DNA from: Nephromyces sp. MM_2019 | Lineage: Eukaryota; Apicomplexa; Aconoidasida; Nephromycida | Assembly: GCA_015657535.1 (NCBI GenBank) | Contig: JADHZB010000125.1 | Coordinates: 62,001-126,000 of the forward strand | Direction of reading: 5' to 3' | DNA: 64,000 bases | Shown: positions 33,901 to 46,516 of the stretch, one piece after another | Position numbering within the stretch: position 1 is the stretch's first letter | Layout: every line of letters begins with the position of its first letter | Notes under the pieces: model-generated | Told to the model about the DNA's origin: nothing | Databases searched by the model: none | What the model saw: only the letters and a program-made list of their open reading frames with translations | Program-made: the position numbers and the translations under genes

Positions 33901-35039
33901 CTGAGAAGCTGTCAGAAGCGAATAATGAAAGTGATATTTATGAGTCTATAAAGGTATGGCTTTACATGTATGTAAACTTTTCTAGGCTGGATGCATAAAA
34001 ATATTACTTCACTATAAATTTCTCTTGGTAATAGTGACATTATATTCTTTTCTTTCTTGGTTGGTATGTTTCCAGAAGTGTAGTAACTACGTTTTAAAAT
34101 TCTGAATAGGTCTCACTTTCCGCTTTTTTTGGAAGAAAGTACGCTGCACTGCATTAATGCTATATGATTGTATTCTTTTGCAAGCAATTTGAGCAGGCAA
34201 TTCCTGAAGTGACGGCGAACGTAAGCTCTGGTAAAGTTTTACTCCTTTTTGCTTTCTTCTCAGCTCTTGATAGAGACCCGTGTTAGGCCTATGGTCCAAG
34301 ATGATGGTCGGCTTAGTAGAATAGAAGGAAGCTCTGAAGTATTTTTTAGGATGGTGCTTTATCTTCTGCTTGGGTGTTACTCATTGTGTATGACATTGTG
34401 ATTTTATCTTGAATGAAAGTGTTTGAACTAGGCAGCAGCAAGTTTAAATAGCATTCTGCATGGATACAAAGTGATAGCCATTAGATTCTCAATTATGGGC
34501 CCGCAGCTTCAGCATATCATGCTATCTTGCGTCTGTGTATTCGCAGGTGGCGATGTCGAAGTCATCAAATTTGATGCTAATACTGGCATCGTGTGGGTAC
34601 ACATGAAAGGGGCATGCGAAGGGTAAGTTAATATCGTTGCTATTAGTAGCTTTTTGAGTTGCCTTACCACTGTTTATTATTAATGGTGGTGCAGCAAGCG
34701 GCTAATTAATCAAAATGTAATAGCTGTACCTTAATGTGCAAACACTCTCCCTGAATTCCAAGGTGTCCTTCGGCGCTCTATACTGTTCAGCAAAGCATGT
34801 CAGCCATGCTGCGACATTTTATACCGGAGGTAAGTAATTCTGTTTCCTAAGGGGGGTGTGGCTTTATTTTTGTGCATGTGAATAACCTTTTAACTGCTGA
34901 ATAATATTTTTTCATGCTCTTGTTGCATTGTACTGTGCTCACTTCATAGTGTGTACCTTATTTTCAGGTTAACGGAGTAAGTCAATGTGATGAGAATGGA
35001 GAGCCACTGATTGAAGAAGAATCCTTTGATGGTTCCTAG
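30984..35039 (+). CDS. NFU1: NFU-type iron-sulfur cluster scaffold, mitochondrial
   Basis: Nine exons: 30984-31136, 31883-31976, 33087-33234, 33419-33480, 33889-33953, 34264-34306, 34547-34622, 34763-34829, 34968-35039; 259 codons, TAG. All phases agree. Residues 1-40 form an Arg/Ser-rich, acid-free presequence (RISRRIFHATA), indicating mitochondrial import. The Nfu N-domain follows: SSELTPNPN, NNLQFLPD, VEGIFSVLLSKEFLTVVKE, DWHLLEPIIKTEI. After a variable acidic linker the NifU C-domain reads LLIETRVRPMVQDDGGDVE, then CEGCPS (the CxxC at about 212 and 215), then MLRHFIPEVNGV. The paired cysteines of a dimer hold a 4Fe-4S cluster passed to lipoyl synthase and respiratory targets. The exon 2-3 junction is weak: an alternative frame just before VEG reads YPSSLAYFF, closer to the family SPLAxxLF, and would need one extra T in the T-run at 33115-33120. 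Confidence 0.87.
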
Positions 35040-38000
35040 GCATTAGGCTTGTTTTATTTAATATGATCATGTTTTTTTTAGATTGATCAAATTAATGTTT
35101 ATGTTAGTGCTTTCACCCTTGCACTCTTTCATACACGTGCAAAATGTTATTTTAATGCGGTACATTGGTATACGGCGAAATCTTAGCATTCTGACTTTCT
35201 TTTTGCGCCAATTGGAAAATATTTATCTGCCAAGAAGGCTGCAATGAAAAGCAATTGTAAATAGTGATTCTCCTTTTGACTAAAAAATATTAGCATAGCA
35301 ATTGGAGTGCGTTGTTAGCGGAGCTGCTGCATCACCTATTTTGAAACCACTGTCTTGCGAAACTAGGGATATTGTTCTGCGAGTTATATAAGTATTCTGC
35401 GCCATATAACATATTTATTCGTCTATTGCAGCACAAAAATGATGAATTTGTTATTCTTTTCTACTAGATAGCGAAGGTTACCTGTGTTGTAATTTTTTTC
35501 ATCGATTTTATTGTGGTGACCACTTGTACCTATTCATTTCTTTTTCGGCTTAAGTGGGATGACTTTTTAGCGAAGATACGGAAGTTACGGGGGTAGTTTA
35601 GGCCTATGATTAATGTTTTCAAACCGTTCGCTATTTCGAGACCACTAAATGAGCGAATGTACTGCAGCTTTTGTAGAATAAGGGCTGTATTCATCAACTT
35701 TTAGGCACTATGATAGGCTGACTTTCAGCAATTTTACAAGCTTTTACGGCTGCCACGAAGAGAGTATCTGATAATGTTGATGCTTAGAGCCTTCATAGCC
35801 TACTGTAAAAAGTCGCTTATCGGTGACGCCTAAAGTACTATTATGTTATCCGTTCTGTTGGAAAATCTCGCTGAAGCTACCTGTAGTAAATAGCATACCT
35901 GATATATCTGCTTGTGTCGAGGCTGCAATTTATCTCACCTAACGAATCCAAACTATCTTTTGATGGGAAAGTTCTTTTTTTTATACTATTATTTTTCTTC
36001 TTTCCGCCGTAACTGTTTCTCTATGACTATATGCGTTACAAGCACAGCTTTGGTTGCCCATATCTCTGGCTCGGCATTTAATGAATATTATTTTACTAAG
36101 CCGTAGAAATGCGTTGACTTACTTGTATTCAAATGTGAAGAGGCAGTACTGACGCCATTTATAACGAGCCAAATTAGTTTTTTTTTAATCAAGGCTATTT
36201 TTCAATGCATTGAGCACCTTTGTTATTAGGAAAAAGTTTTTATAACAGCGAAAAATTAGTTTGCAGGGATTGAAAGTGTCCAATTCATTGGTATGCTCGC
36301 TGAATGAAACTGCTCATTCCGTGTTCCTCTATAAGAAAAATGCGACATTCGTTATATGCCTCTAAAAATTTTCCAGTGTGTGCAGATGAAATAACTTACA
36401 CAAGCGTTCTAAACCTCTTTTTCACTTAGAATTCCACTTCTATTATAATTTGATTAATTTTATTTAATGCTGTTGCGAAATCTTTCTAACTCTTTTTAAG
36501 CGCCGTCATATAATTTAAGGCTCCTCTTGCGAAGTCTGTGCCAGTTTCATCTTATGCTGGCCAAGTTGAGAAAGCTTAATTCAGTGCTGGACTCTTTTCA
36601 GTATTCATTTTTTGCTCCCTAAATCTAGATCCAAAGGCTGTACGAAAAGCGATTACGTTCATATGGCCTATGACAGCGCAGACTCGAAGATTTCACTGAT
36701 TCCATTACTTCATCTTGCGTAAAAAAAGGGCGCCGTAAGCCTTAACAAGCAGGTTTTAATTCCGCTCTTGAGTTCTTGTTCAAAATCTTCTACGGCCTTT
36801 CCAAGCTTTTCTGCACTGCATAAATGCCGTTAACGCCTAGCCAAAAATTTTTTTTTCGAGTTTTAGCAAGCGCATACTATGTGGCATTTTTCTTGGCTCC
36901 TAGTTTGGAAACTACTATTTTTCAGCAGCGGATATAATATACACTGGACTCTATTTACCGCATGCTTTTCATAGAAAGAAGTTTAGTCCGGAGGGCATAG
37001 CTGCTAGTGATGCCTACTTATAGCAAACATTCAGTTTCGCTGCTTAATAGGGTACTCAATAAGAAAAAAAAGATAACACTAGTCAGGAGCTATATCTTGG
37101 TATAAGCACGTTGTATACTATAAATAATATCGCATGTTCATGGGGCTATCGTGATTAGTTTTGTGCGTGATCCACATATTGTGTGACGCCGGATTTACTC
37201 CCGCAGCCTTGCAGTTATTGTTTCTTGAATTTTTTGTATCGCTTATATCTTCACAAAATAAAATAAGAGTGTAATATACTTTGAATAACCCTTATAATGC
37301 GTAGAAAAAGGTCTTCCATTTCACTTGAATAAGTACTAAAGAGCTTCACTATTGAATATTCAGATACAATTGTCAAGACTGTCGCTTTTTTTTATTGGGG
37401 ATAGCCTTTTGGCGACATTGTTTGGCTAGTGTATTAAGTGCGTTAGCGACGCGCTAGGTCATTGCCACCCTATGTTGAACCTGTCGCAAAATGAAATACG
37501 GGGGTAACTGAAATTTGGCAGCGCTTTAAGTCTTAAAACTAGCAGTGTTCTTTTTTAGCTGAAACCTTTTATCTAATCCTGCTACCGATTGCAACATCGT
37601 CGCCATACACAGAATTTTTGGAAGGACGTGTTGTCCCGCATACTAACGAACTGTTATGCAACAAGGGAATCTGGTGAGGGCGCTTGTAATGCTATGTAGT
37701 TGTTGCCTTCGTGTTTCCAACCCTTGCGCTCGGGCCTGAGATGCGAAGCGCTGATCATGGCGTTAATTATTCGGCATGATGGATTTACGAGTAAACAGTA
37801 AATGAACAGCTAGCGTGCGCATTTGTGTCTAGAACTCAATGAGCTGTCTTGATAAATGATTAGGGTAACTTTGCTGAAATATGCGGCTCCCGTGCCCCGC
37901 AACCACAAAAATAGCGAATCCCCAACCTGACCAAGGAGATGCGATTAGTACCTTATGTTTCAGCGCCGCATGACCCCTCAATGAAAACGTAGGTTTTCTC

Positions 38001-38505
38001 TTTTTTCCGAATACTCATGTAGGCGCTGCGAATTGAGGCTGTTGTTGAGGTACTTCGTGTCTCACTGCATATATCTTGTCTCAACGCTTACGCTCCTCAG
38101 GAGAAACTGAGGGGACATAATTTTACTTCGTACGAACCACACCACATCTTGATAGTGGGAAGATTTTTTTCTCTTTAGCCTTGCGTAAGTTTTTAGCAGG
38201 CTGCCTAAAAAAAATTTTGCTCCTAAGCGTTCCAGTAAAAGGTATGATTTTGATATGAAAAAAAACACTTATTGTACGAGCGACTCTTGCTGATGCTGTT
38301 ATGCTCTAATATCAAGCTAAGCGTCTTTTAGCACTGCGACGAAAGTATTGTTCATGTCATATAATTTCGTCACGAAAATAATTACAGCAACTTCATATAT
38401 GCATGAGTGTATGGCCGCTTATTATTGGTTTTGAGTTTCTTTTAGTTAAATTTTACCGTAGAATTTATCGGGAATATTCCTCTTCGATGTTGCAGCGAGG
38501 GAACA
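35040..38505. other. Gap without a supported gene
   Basis: AT-rich with no long frame. A T-tract plus CAG and splice-acceptor context just before 38506 suggests a 5' UTR intron of the next gene. Nothing else was seen. Confidence 0.45.
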
Positions 38506-39159
38506 ATGAATGAAAATGATGTTGATCAGTCGCAGTGGCCCCACCCTGCTTATAATCATGGTGACCCTCAATCTTATACGGAAGGTAGATATGTGCAGCC
38601 GTATACCATAGACTCCCGAGGAACACAGCAGCGACTTCAGGCAGCTGCAGAAATGCAAGTTCCACGAGGATACAATGCGTACAATGCATTCGTTCCGGAA
38701 TATGCAGGGAATCAGATGGATTTTAACTCTCAATATCCCTATGCACCAGCACACTACAATCCTCAATACGTAAGTAATTTTCGGCAGTATAGGGATAAAT
38801 TTTTCAAACATGCAGGCTTTTTTTAAAAAAAAATGATTAAATTTAATCACAACTTTTACGCAGGCAGGCAAGCTAAAAAGCACCATGCTTGATAAATTTT
38901 TTTTTATTTTTTCGAACCATTCTGACAATACAGCCTGGTAATATCTCAAGATTTCTATGTAATTGCGCCGCAGGGACACAATTTTTCCCCAACTCTTCCT
39001 ATGGCTGGAAGCTTTTACAATGGTGCGACACAAGGGCCATGGAATGGCTATCATGACCCACATGGGATGATAAATCCTACTGTTGCGGTTAATCAATCTC
39101 AATTCCCAGCAACAACTTCCCAAAAAAATAAAGAAAAAAAGATATGCGGAATTTGCTAA
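38506..39159 (+). CDS. Small Tyr/Pro/Asn/Gln-rich protein with basic tail and CaaX-like CGIC end
   Basis: Two exons, 38506-38769 and 38974-39159, joined in phase 0 (donor TAC|GTAAGT, acceptor GCGCCGCAG|GGA); 149 residues, TAA. Start is the first ATG, reading MNENDVDQSQWPHP. The body is polar and low-complexity, rich in Tyr, Pro, Asn, Gln and Gly (YPYAPAHYNPQY, GPWNGYHDPHG), with one possible helix (TQQRLQAAAEMQ). The last eleven residues are NKEKKICGIC. A terminal Cys-x-x-x motif preceded by lysines is the pattern of prenylated, membrane-tethered proteins, with the second Cys a possible extra acylation site; this is inference. No homolog family is recognised. The antisense frames here are shadows. 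Confidence 0.6.
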
Positions 39160-41078
39160 TATTTTTTGATGCTTGCGATCATCTTTTCCAGAATATTATT
39201 CTGCAGCATCAGTTTCGTTAACCTAATTACTTGATTTATAAGAAGGAATGCATTACACGATGGAAGTACATATATTGTGCCCGAAATTATAGTTATGCCT
39301 GAAGTGAGCCTTGGATAGTCTTCTGTGTACCTTACAAGCATGCAGACGATGCTGGCATCATTTCGCATGGTATACCACAGCTTACTCATCGTTTGAGGTT
39401 GCTGTGTTACAGGTCGCAGCAGCAGAATAGCGTGACAATTCCATACTTAAAACTCATTAAATTCTGCAGACAACATGATGTATACTATCTTTACTCTTTT
39501 ATTTCACGTTTCTTTTTCTTGTAATGTATACCTCTGTTGTACTTTGCATCCATAAAAACTTTATACTTAATCATTTGCAAAAATTAAAGGGGAAAATATG
39601 AAGTTCCGCTGTTGCAATTTGCTCCTAACTAGTTTTTGTAATAGAAGTTTCACCAAAAAATCAGTATTTAACTATTTGTAAGTATTCCTGTAATCTTAGC
39701 CTGACTTTTTAGTAGCGGTAATAAAATGAAAAGTTGCCGTAGAATTATATCAGCTATTTAGATAACGCATCCTTCGTTAATCTTTTTAGAATTGATAAGC
39801 ACATTAACATGCAATATATATTGTGATGATATCATACTCATAGCACTGATGCATCGCTGCTGCTATGGAAAGACATTTTATATGAACTCATCAAGGGAGT
39901 AAGGGTGTTGAAATGAGCGAAGTAATAGTGTGGAAATATTTTTCTTTTAAAAATTTTGCACGAAATGACAGGGTGAATATCTTATCAGTGGCTTCTAAAA
40001 CTTTTAGCTTTAAAAAAAGTTACTAGTTTCATACTAGAACTTCGCAGGCAATATGATTAAAACTTTTCATTGCCCTTTAAAACGAAATAATTTTATTCGT
40101 TTTGGAAAAAACTCGCTTCATTACTTGGAAATAACTATCAAGAATCTGATATTAGCTGCGAAATAGTTGTAAACCAAGTTTTTGCAAACGCTCCAACTTA
40201 ACTCCTCAGGCTGCATTACATCAGAGTAAATTTGTTAACCAAAACCAGATCAGGATGAGCATGGATCCTGGTGATGGTAGAATTAGCTGCTACTCTAATT
40301 TGTTGGCCTGTCCGATTTCAATACTTTTCTATTGCACACTTTGTACCAACTTCGATACCATGGTCTGATTTAAAGCGATTTTATCTTATGCTCTTAGTGA
40401 TAATTGATGCCCCATGTGTCCGATGTATTCTCTTGCACAACAATCACCAAGGAGGTAACTCATGAACTAGAAGCTTCTTTTAGCAAATGAGATTGCGAAT
40501 TCATTAGTATCATCTCTGCTCAAAAATTTTCTTCGCCATAACATAGTACTTCATAAAATTATAGCATAATTTATATCTTTAATCTAGGCAAGGTATCTAT
40601 AAACCCTTATTCCTAGTAAGCTTGTGAAACAATCGCAAAAAATTTTTTTGGTTGGTCCTAAAATAGTTGAGAAAAGGCAAAGAAGTTTCTAAAAGAGCCC
40701 AGAGTGTCCATTTGTCGATGAAGTCTAAATAACTTTGGCAGAAAAAGTTTTTCTAGGAATAATCCAAAACGTGCAGTTTCGTTTTGTTGTGTACTACTAG
40801 CATTATGCTATAAAATATAGCTTAAACTACTGAGTGCCACATACCCTCGTGAATATAAGGTCTGGCTAAAAAGTCGGAAAGGGTACTACCATCGATTCAA
40901 AGATGCAGTATACTCAAATTGCAAAAATGATAGTGTTTTTCTCCCTTTTTTTTATATGAATTTTGTTTACACTGAATGAAAGAGAAACCTTCCATAAAAT
41001 ATTTGTCATAAATCATCTAATAGTACTTTTACTCTAAATGAAAAAGATTCAAAATATGCATAAAAAAGTAATGTTCAT
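39160..41078. other. Gap without a supported gene
   Basis: AT-rich. A plus-strand frame from ATG 40257 (MSMDPGDGRISCYSNLLACP) runs 37 codons and could be a start exon, but no partner exon was identified. The 3' end of the minus-strand candidate at 41079 borders this gap. Confidence 0.4.
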
Positions 41079-41355
41079 TTAAATAAAAACTTGGTGAAAT
41101 AATGCGCTTCCGTAATAGTCATCCATACTTCGCCGGTGGGCAACACGATAGGCTAAAATTTGTTCTGCATACTGTGCTAGTGACTCGAAGTCGCTAGGGA
41201 GCAATAATAGTAAAATCCCTTTAAGCGTCAAAATAGAGCATTCTTGCTTGATACATTGAGGAATTAAAGCTTTACCGAGGTGCTTGAATTTTGAAATCAA
41301 AGATAGGCTTATTGCAATAAAAGTTACTACTACGCGATAAGCATCTGCAGGCTTC
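41079..41355 (-). CDS. Possible last exon of an unidentified minus-strand gene
   Basis: Open minus-strand frame ending TAA at 41079. It probably starts after a CCTGCAG acceptor near 41356 and reads DAYRVVVTFIAISLSL, then KHLGKALIPQCIKQ, LLLLLPSDFESLAQYAEQ and RSMDDYYGSALFHQ. Composition is helical and protein-like and the stop is followed by AT-rich DNA, as for a 3' exon. Upstream minus-strand blocks in 41640-42850 (for example GIQEVYTPLATTSTRLHPF and WYNKEYCDLAMQLLAIRNN) may belong to the same gene, but their frames change repeatedly. No family recognised. Confidence 0.35.
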
Positions 41356-41429
41356 GGCCCGGTGGTTCCGAATGAATTCGTAAAATATTTTTGAGGATAA
41401 TGCAAAAGAAGCAATTCACAAAACCTCAA

Positions 41430-42850
41430 GATTCATCATATAGGGGTAATCGCCCTTATTCTACCATACTGAGCAGTATATGAAACTGCTCTAAGAATTT
41501 TTTTTGAGTAGCTGCTAATATTCGCTTCAGTAAATAGGAGAGGATAGCAGGGTACATTTGTATAAATTTTTGAATATATTTCATCCTGCTATAACTCGTA
41601 AATGAGCTGAGGTTTGCTAAAGTATTACCGGCTGGTCTTTGCCACGCACTCCTAGCATAAGCGAAATGTGAATGTGCAAGATTCTAAGCTTGCATGTTCG
41701 CTTCCATCGGGTATTGTACAGTGCATGAAAGATTTCCCTTTTTTTAATGGAGAAGCAGCAAATCTCAAAAGTATAATTTCCGCTGATACATGGAATACTA
41801 CTTTTAATGGAAATGGGTGCAATCTCGTGGAAGTGGTCGCTAGTGGTGTGTAGACTTCTTGTATGCCCAAAATGATTTCCATACATTGCCGCAAGAATAC
41901 ACAATTAGTGTGCTATTCGAGGATTTTCAGGTATCGAGTACTTCATTGCAGGATATGCTATAGTCGCTACAACAAAATTCCGCACGGAAACCACGTTATT
42001 TCTGATTGCTAATAATTGCATAGCTAAATCGCAATATTCTTTGTTATACCAAGTTTCTTGACACTGAGGTTCAGATTGAAGTGTGAGGAGTTGATTACAC
42101 GGGAGTTATTATCGTGCCATAACTCGATAACTTTGTACAGTTATTCTTGATTAGTCCCCGGGTGCACATGAAAAAATATCAAAGGCTTGCTAAGCAAAGC
42201 CGAGCTTTAATATTTGAATGATATGAAGGATATAAAACTAGTTTCAGGAGTGTTGTGCCGTGTCTAGTTTCTTAGAGAATAAGGCAGCAGCCACTATGTG
42301 CGCTAAGCGAATGTTTGCTTTCACTAGATGATAGTACGGTAGTTATACTGAACCACCGGAGCAACCCGAAAGAGGAACAAGCCTGATACAGTCCAGCGGT
42401 GAGAGCACACAGTACCAGAATGATGCATGATTCCTTTCGTAATGTGCCTCGTATAGCAAACTCTGCTGCTAATACTAAGATTTGCAGATATAGCTTCTCC
42501 GTTTCACACGGGATATACGAAAAGGTTACTATGAGGAGGCTTGGCTTAGCGTGGATCACACGATAGCACGCTCCGCACACTACGTGGCAGTGAGGATTCA
42601 GCCTCAGGGAGCTTTAAAGGAGTCAATTTCACGCGGTATGGCGAATCGAATCCCGTGTCGACATGCCTGTACTCCCCTTTTTCAGTGAACCAGCAATAGA
42701 TCACCTAGTTTCCACAGCCATCCTGCTTGCGTTTCTAGGTTGCGATACTTTTTTGTTATTCTGCACGCTCAGCCTGTGGTCTCCTTCTCTTCGTAGAGGT
42801 GCAGCTGCGGCATTGTGATATGCATAAACGCTTGCGTTCCGCAATACCCT
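41430..42850. other. Coding-rich block with competing frames on both strands
   Basis: On the minus strand the frames 42580-42272 (EKLYLQILVLAAEFAIRG) and 41894-41652 are long and protein-like. On the plus strand a series of blocks can be joined through a 25-nt intron (GTTACT...CTTAG, ending 42550) and one of about 62 nt (donor near 42636, acceptor TTTTTCAG at 42691). That chain ends in a membrane-like segment (LVSTAILLAFLGCDTFLLF) at about 42693-42830. Both chains obey phase. I could not choose, so neither is called as a CDS. Confidence 0.4.
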
Positions 42851-45800
42851 GTGGGCAGATTAATTACCTCATGTAAATTTGATAAAGGTTTCTTTCCTCG
42901 ATGAGAATGTTATGCATGGCTGAAAAGCTCCCACTTCTCTATTTGGTATCTGCAAGGGGTTGATTCCTCAATGGATATGATGAGTAAGCCCTTTATGTGC
43001 ATGCTCACCGACCTTTCAGGGAAATTGTAATTTTATTGGCCTGCACACCATATGATTTTGTTCATTTTTTGCTTCTTTGAGAATTTGTGTTGAATTTTAT
43101 TCCCTGTCCTAATGATAGCATATTCTTGAATATTGTTCATGGTTAGTTGGTGGCTTTCCTTCCATTTTTGACAGTTTCAAGCTTCTCTTTTGTTCCATCA
43201 AAAGTCTCCATTGCGACCGGCGTCTACAAAGCCAAGTCTATTGTTTTGGTTTAATTTAGACCCAAATTTTGCGTCGTTCCGTGCTAGTTAAAATTTTCCC
43301 GGCATACAAAGACGGCTTGCTTGATGGAGCTTTATTCGTATTGTCTTGAGCTTGCTGTCTAGAAACTCGCCTGCGCTTTCTTTAGTGGCTAGCTTAACAT
43401 AGCTAGCAGGCGCTGGTGACATCAGATAATAAATTGGAACTACTCAATTTAATTTTCCGAATTCGCTACTAGCTCATGAAATAGCGGAAAATTTCTTTTT
43501 TGCAGTAAGAAAATTGCACGCGTTTGCTAGTATGCTTTGCTTCGGTTAGGCTTGTGATGAAGATGTCTTCGCCAGCTTTCGTTTTTCGTATTATTTTGAT
43601 ACCGAAAATTTTGAGTTATCACTTTGTAGACACCATTTTATGTATTTTATAGCTCGTATTGCAGAAACTGTGCTTGCAACAGCATTTCTTGTTCCTTTGT
43701 AGCTGTTTTGGTGCTACTATATTCTCCGCTGCTGCATTGTTTTTATGTTGCTATCCGATTTGGTTTCCCACGTTTCCTTCTCTATACAATTCGGTTTCTA
43801 GCTAGTTTGATTGATGCTACTCCCGTGTATTTTCAATTTCGTACCTTACCCAAGCTATTAAATTTAACACCACTTATTAGGAATATGCAACCTTGCCCTG
43901 GCAGCTAGAGGAGGGACTCCGGCCTTATAACCTTGCTCTGTGCATGATATACTGTTTTTCGACGCGTCTGTTGTAGCCAGACACCCAAAGGTCTCTTAGC
44001 TCCCCCATAATAAGTATAACTGATTGGTTTTATTATTTTGGAGAAGTTTCCTGTGAAGTGCTCAGGATTACATCATAGTCAATTTATTTTGTACTTCCAC
44101 TTTGCTGGCACTACGCAATTATAATAAATTTGTAGCAGGCTTGCAAATGTGTTTTTAGCATGCTTCAGCAATTCTGCCTTGAGTTGCCGCTATTCTCTTT
44201 ACAGATTTGCTTGCTAATGTAACTATTTGCAGCTGTCGAGTGCAATAAGATTTTCTATGAACACATTTATAATTTTAAGCGGATCAAAATTTTTACCTTG
44301 AGAAGCTAAAGTATAATTTTCAACTCGCGTTGCTCGCTACGAATTTACATGATTTTGTTACGCAGAGCAAAATTCCGCGGAAAATTTCACTCTTTTTTCT
44401 AGTCACTGCGCAACACTATTGTCTTTTGAGCATTTTTTTGCTGGAACTTTTGACTGGTTGAATGTTTATGCTTTATATCAGGATGATTTGTTGATGCGGT
44501 GGCAAAGAATTGCTTTAGGATATCCTTCTACAATTTACTTTATTTTTAGGTTATCGGATTATAATTTTTCATATGCATTACGTAAACTTTGTGTTGATGA
44601 AACTATTAGTTGAATACCCAAGATGCTTGCTGACTTATTTCCGTGGAAAAATAAAGGCATTTTCCAGCAGTTCTTGTATTTATAAAGCTATTAAGCTTAA
44701 ATATATGGTCTTGCTTGAATCTAAAAGCAAAGAATGAAGCGCTGCTGCAATTTTTGTATGGCTGCCTTACTACCAACTTAGTAGCTGTATCGCGCAATTT
44801 GTTGTTTTCTTTGTATTTATTATATGCTTAATTATGGAACCAAATTTGAGTATTTTTTACCTTCTCCATATTTTCGTTTTTTAAATATTAATCCAGATCT
44901 AAATTTGGAAAAACTTGGGTTGATTATCCGTAGAAGCATAAAAGATGTAAAAAGACGTAAAGTCTGAAATTTTAAAGACTACATGCACTGTTTTCAGCGT
45001 AAGTACATGCATCAAGTCATTTTGTGTGATATATAACTAAGTTTGCTATCGCTGTGCTATCTTAGTTACACTTTCAATTTGAATACATTTTGAAAGGCTT
45101 AACCTACCTACTGTATAACGGAAAGTTACGTGCATATCTGAATGTTTCAGGCAACGATTAGGCTGTTTATGCCAAAAGTTGTTTCAGAGTTTTTTTTTTA
45201 AGGAATTTCGCTTATCGGGAATCTTCATCCCCTTTCTGTTGATAGTAGCTTGTTCTTCATGATTACCTAGTTGTGAACATTAGATTTAAATGCAGTAACT
45301 TTTGGTATTTTAGCTGCTTTATTGACCTTCTGCCCTGAGGTGCTGTGTTTTCAAGCAATGCCTCTTATATTTTGGATGCATTTGATGCTTTTCAAGTTAT
45401 TTTTTTATGTGATAGTATTGGAATCAATGTTTGTGCTCCTTTGTTTTATTAAAAGCATTTCCCTCTGTTGATATTTCACAATTCATATTAGTACGCTCAA
45501 TGATTCGATAGGTGTTCAGAACCTGCTTAATATTTTTCCAATGTTCTATATGCACTATTTCATTCACAGAAATTTGTTAAAATAGTTTTATCGATCAACT
45601 CGTCAAACACACTCACACAAAAAGGGAAACACACACACGCATACACACTTGAAATAATCCGTTGACACCCGTGTCTCAAGCCATTTACCAAAACTCCCAT
45701 CTCTTTTATGAGAGACCTGCTCTCGTGCTTTTTTTTAGAGCTTTAAAGGACTGATTTTTTGAGAAAATGTGTGCACACTGATTTTATCAAAATTTACTGC

Positions 45801-46516
45801 TTTGTAGGGCATAACTGACTTTTTTTTTATGCCTTGGGGGTCTGCATGTGATTTTTGTTCTACCTGATACCTTTGGTATGGTGTATTTACCTAGCTGGGG
45901 CAAAAAGGGGCTTATTTGAACTGAAAAGCCCGTTACTAGGAGCTTAATTTTTGCTCTATTAGCATTCCTTTTTCTTGAAGCATTCAAATGCGAATTTTTC
46001 TCCCCTGAGAGTTGTTTTGATAATCTCAAAGATTACTTCATTGAATACTTGATATATTTTTGGCTTTCTTTGCATGCCTTGGGAGCAGTAGTTTTTTCGT
46101 AGTTTATGGTCCACTTCATATGCTGTGAAGGTAAGCTAATATTCGGTGTGCTGCTGGGACCTTTCCGAGCATGCTGCTGGTGAAGGACATTCTTTGAGTC
46201 TGTGTAAGCTATGAAAAAAAGAAATCTGGCTCTTTTCTTAGCTTAGATTGCCGGTAACTTTTTGAATATCAACACACCTACATCAAATTATTATACTTGC
46301 AGGGCTAAAGCTGCTAGCAGTTAAAGGAGTTTCAGAGGGGTGCTATCTCCGTATAAAGTGCCCCAATTGAGCATCTCAACAGCTTATATATAAGTTTTCG
46401 TTTTACTTTGCCTGTCTGCTGAAGCTAGTTACCAAGGCTACTGGAATTGAAGCAGAAACTGTTCGAGGGAGCCAATGATAAGAGTCTAGAAATAGCCTCT
46501 CCTTTTTTTGTCCACC
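42851..46516. other. Gap without a supported gene
   Basis: AT-rich. One minus-strand fragment near 42995-42915 (HIKGLLIISIEESTPCRYQ) may be an exon of the unresolved block to the left. A short CA-rich microsatellite lies at 45605-45650. Otherwise only short random-looking frames. The 5' flank of the CDC6/ORC1-like gene is at the right end. Confidence 0.45.
45605..45650. repeat. CA-rich microsatellite
   Basis: Imperfect (CA)n tract interrupted by AAAAAGGGAAA and GCATA. It lies between genes. Confidence 0.7.

Noticed and set aside
38446..39123. Long minus-strand frame over the CGIC protein gene
   Set aside because: The plus-strand two-exon model has an ATG, GTAAGT donor, strong acceptor and stop; the minus frame is its antisense shadow.
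42640..42662. ATCGAATCCCGTGTCG, reminiscent of a tRNA 3' half
   Set aside because: No complementary 5' acceptor stem or anticodon arm could be paired upstream.
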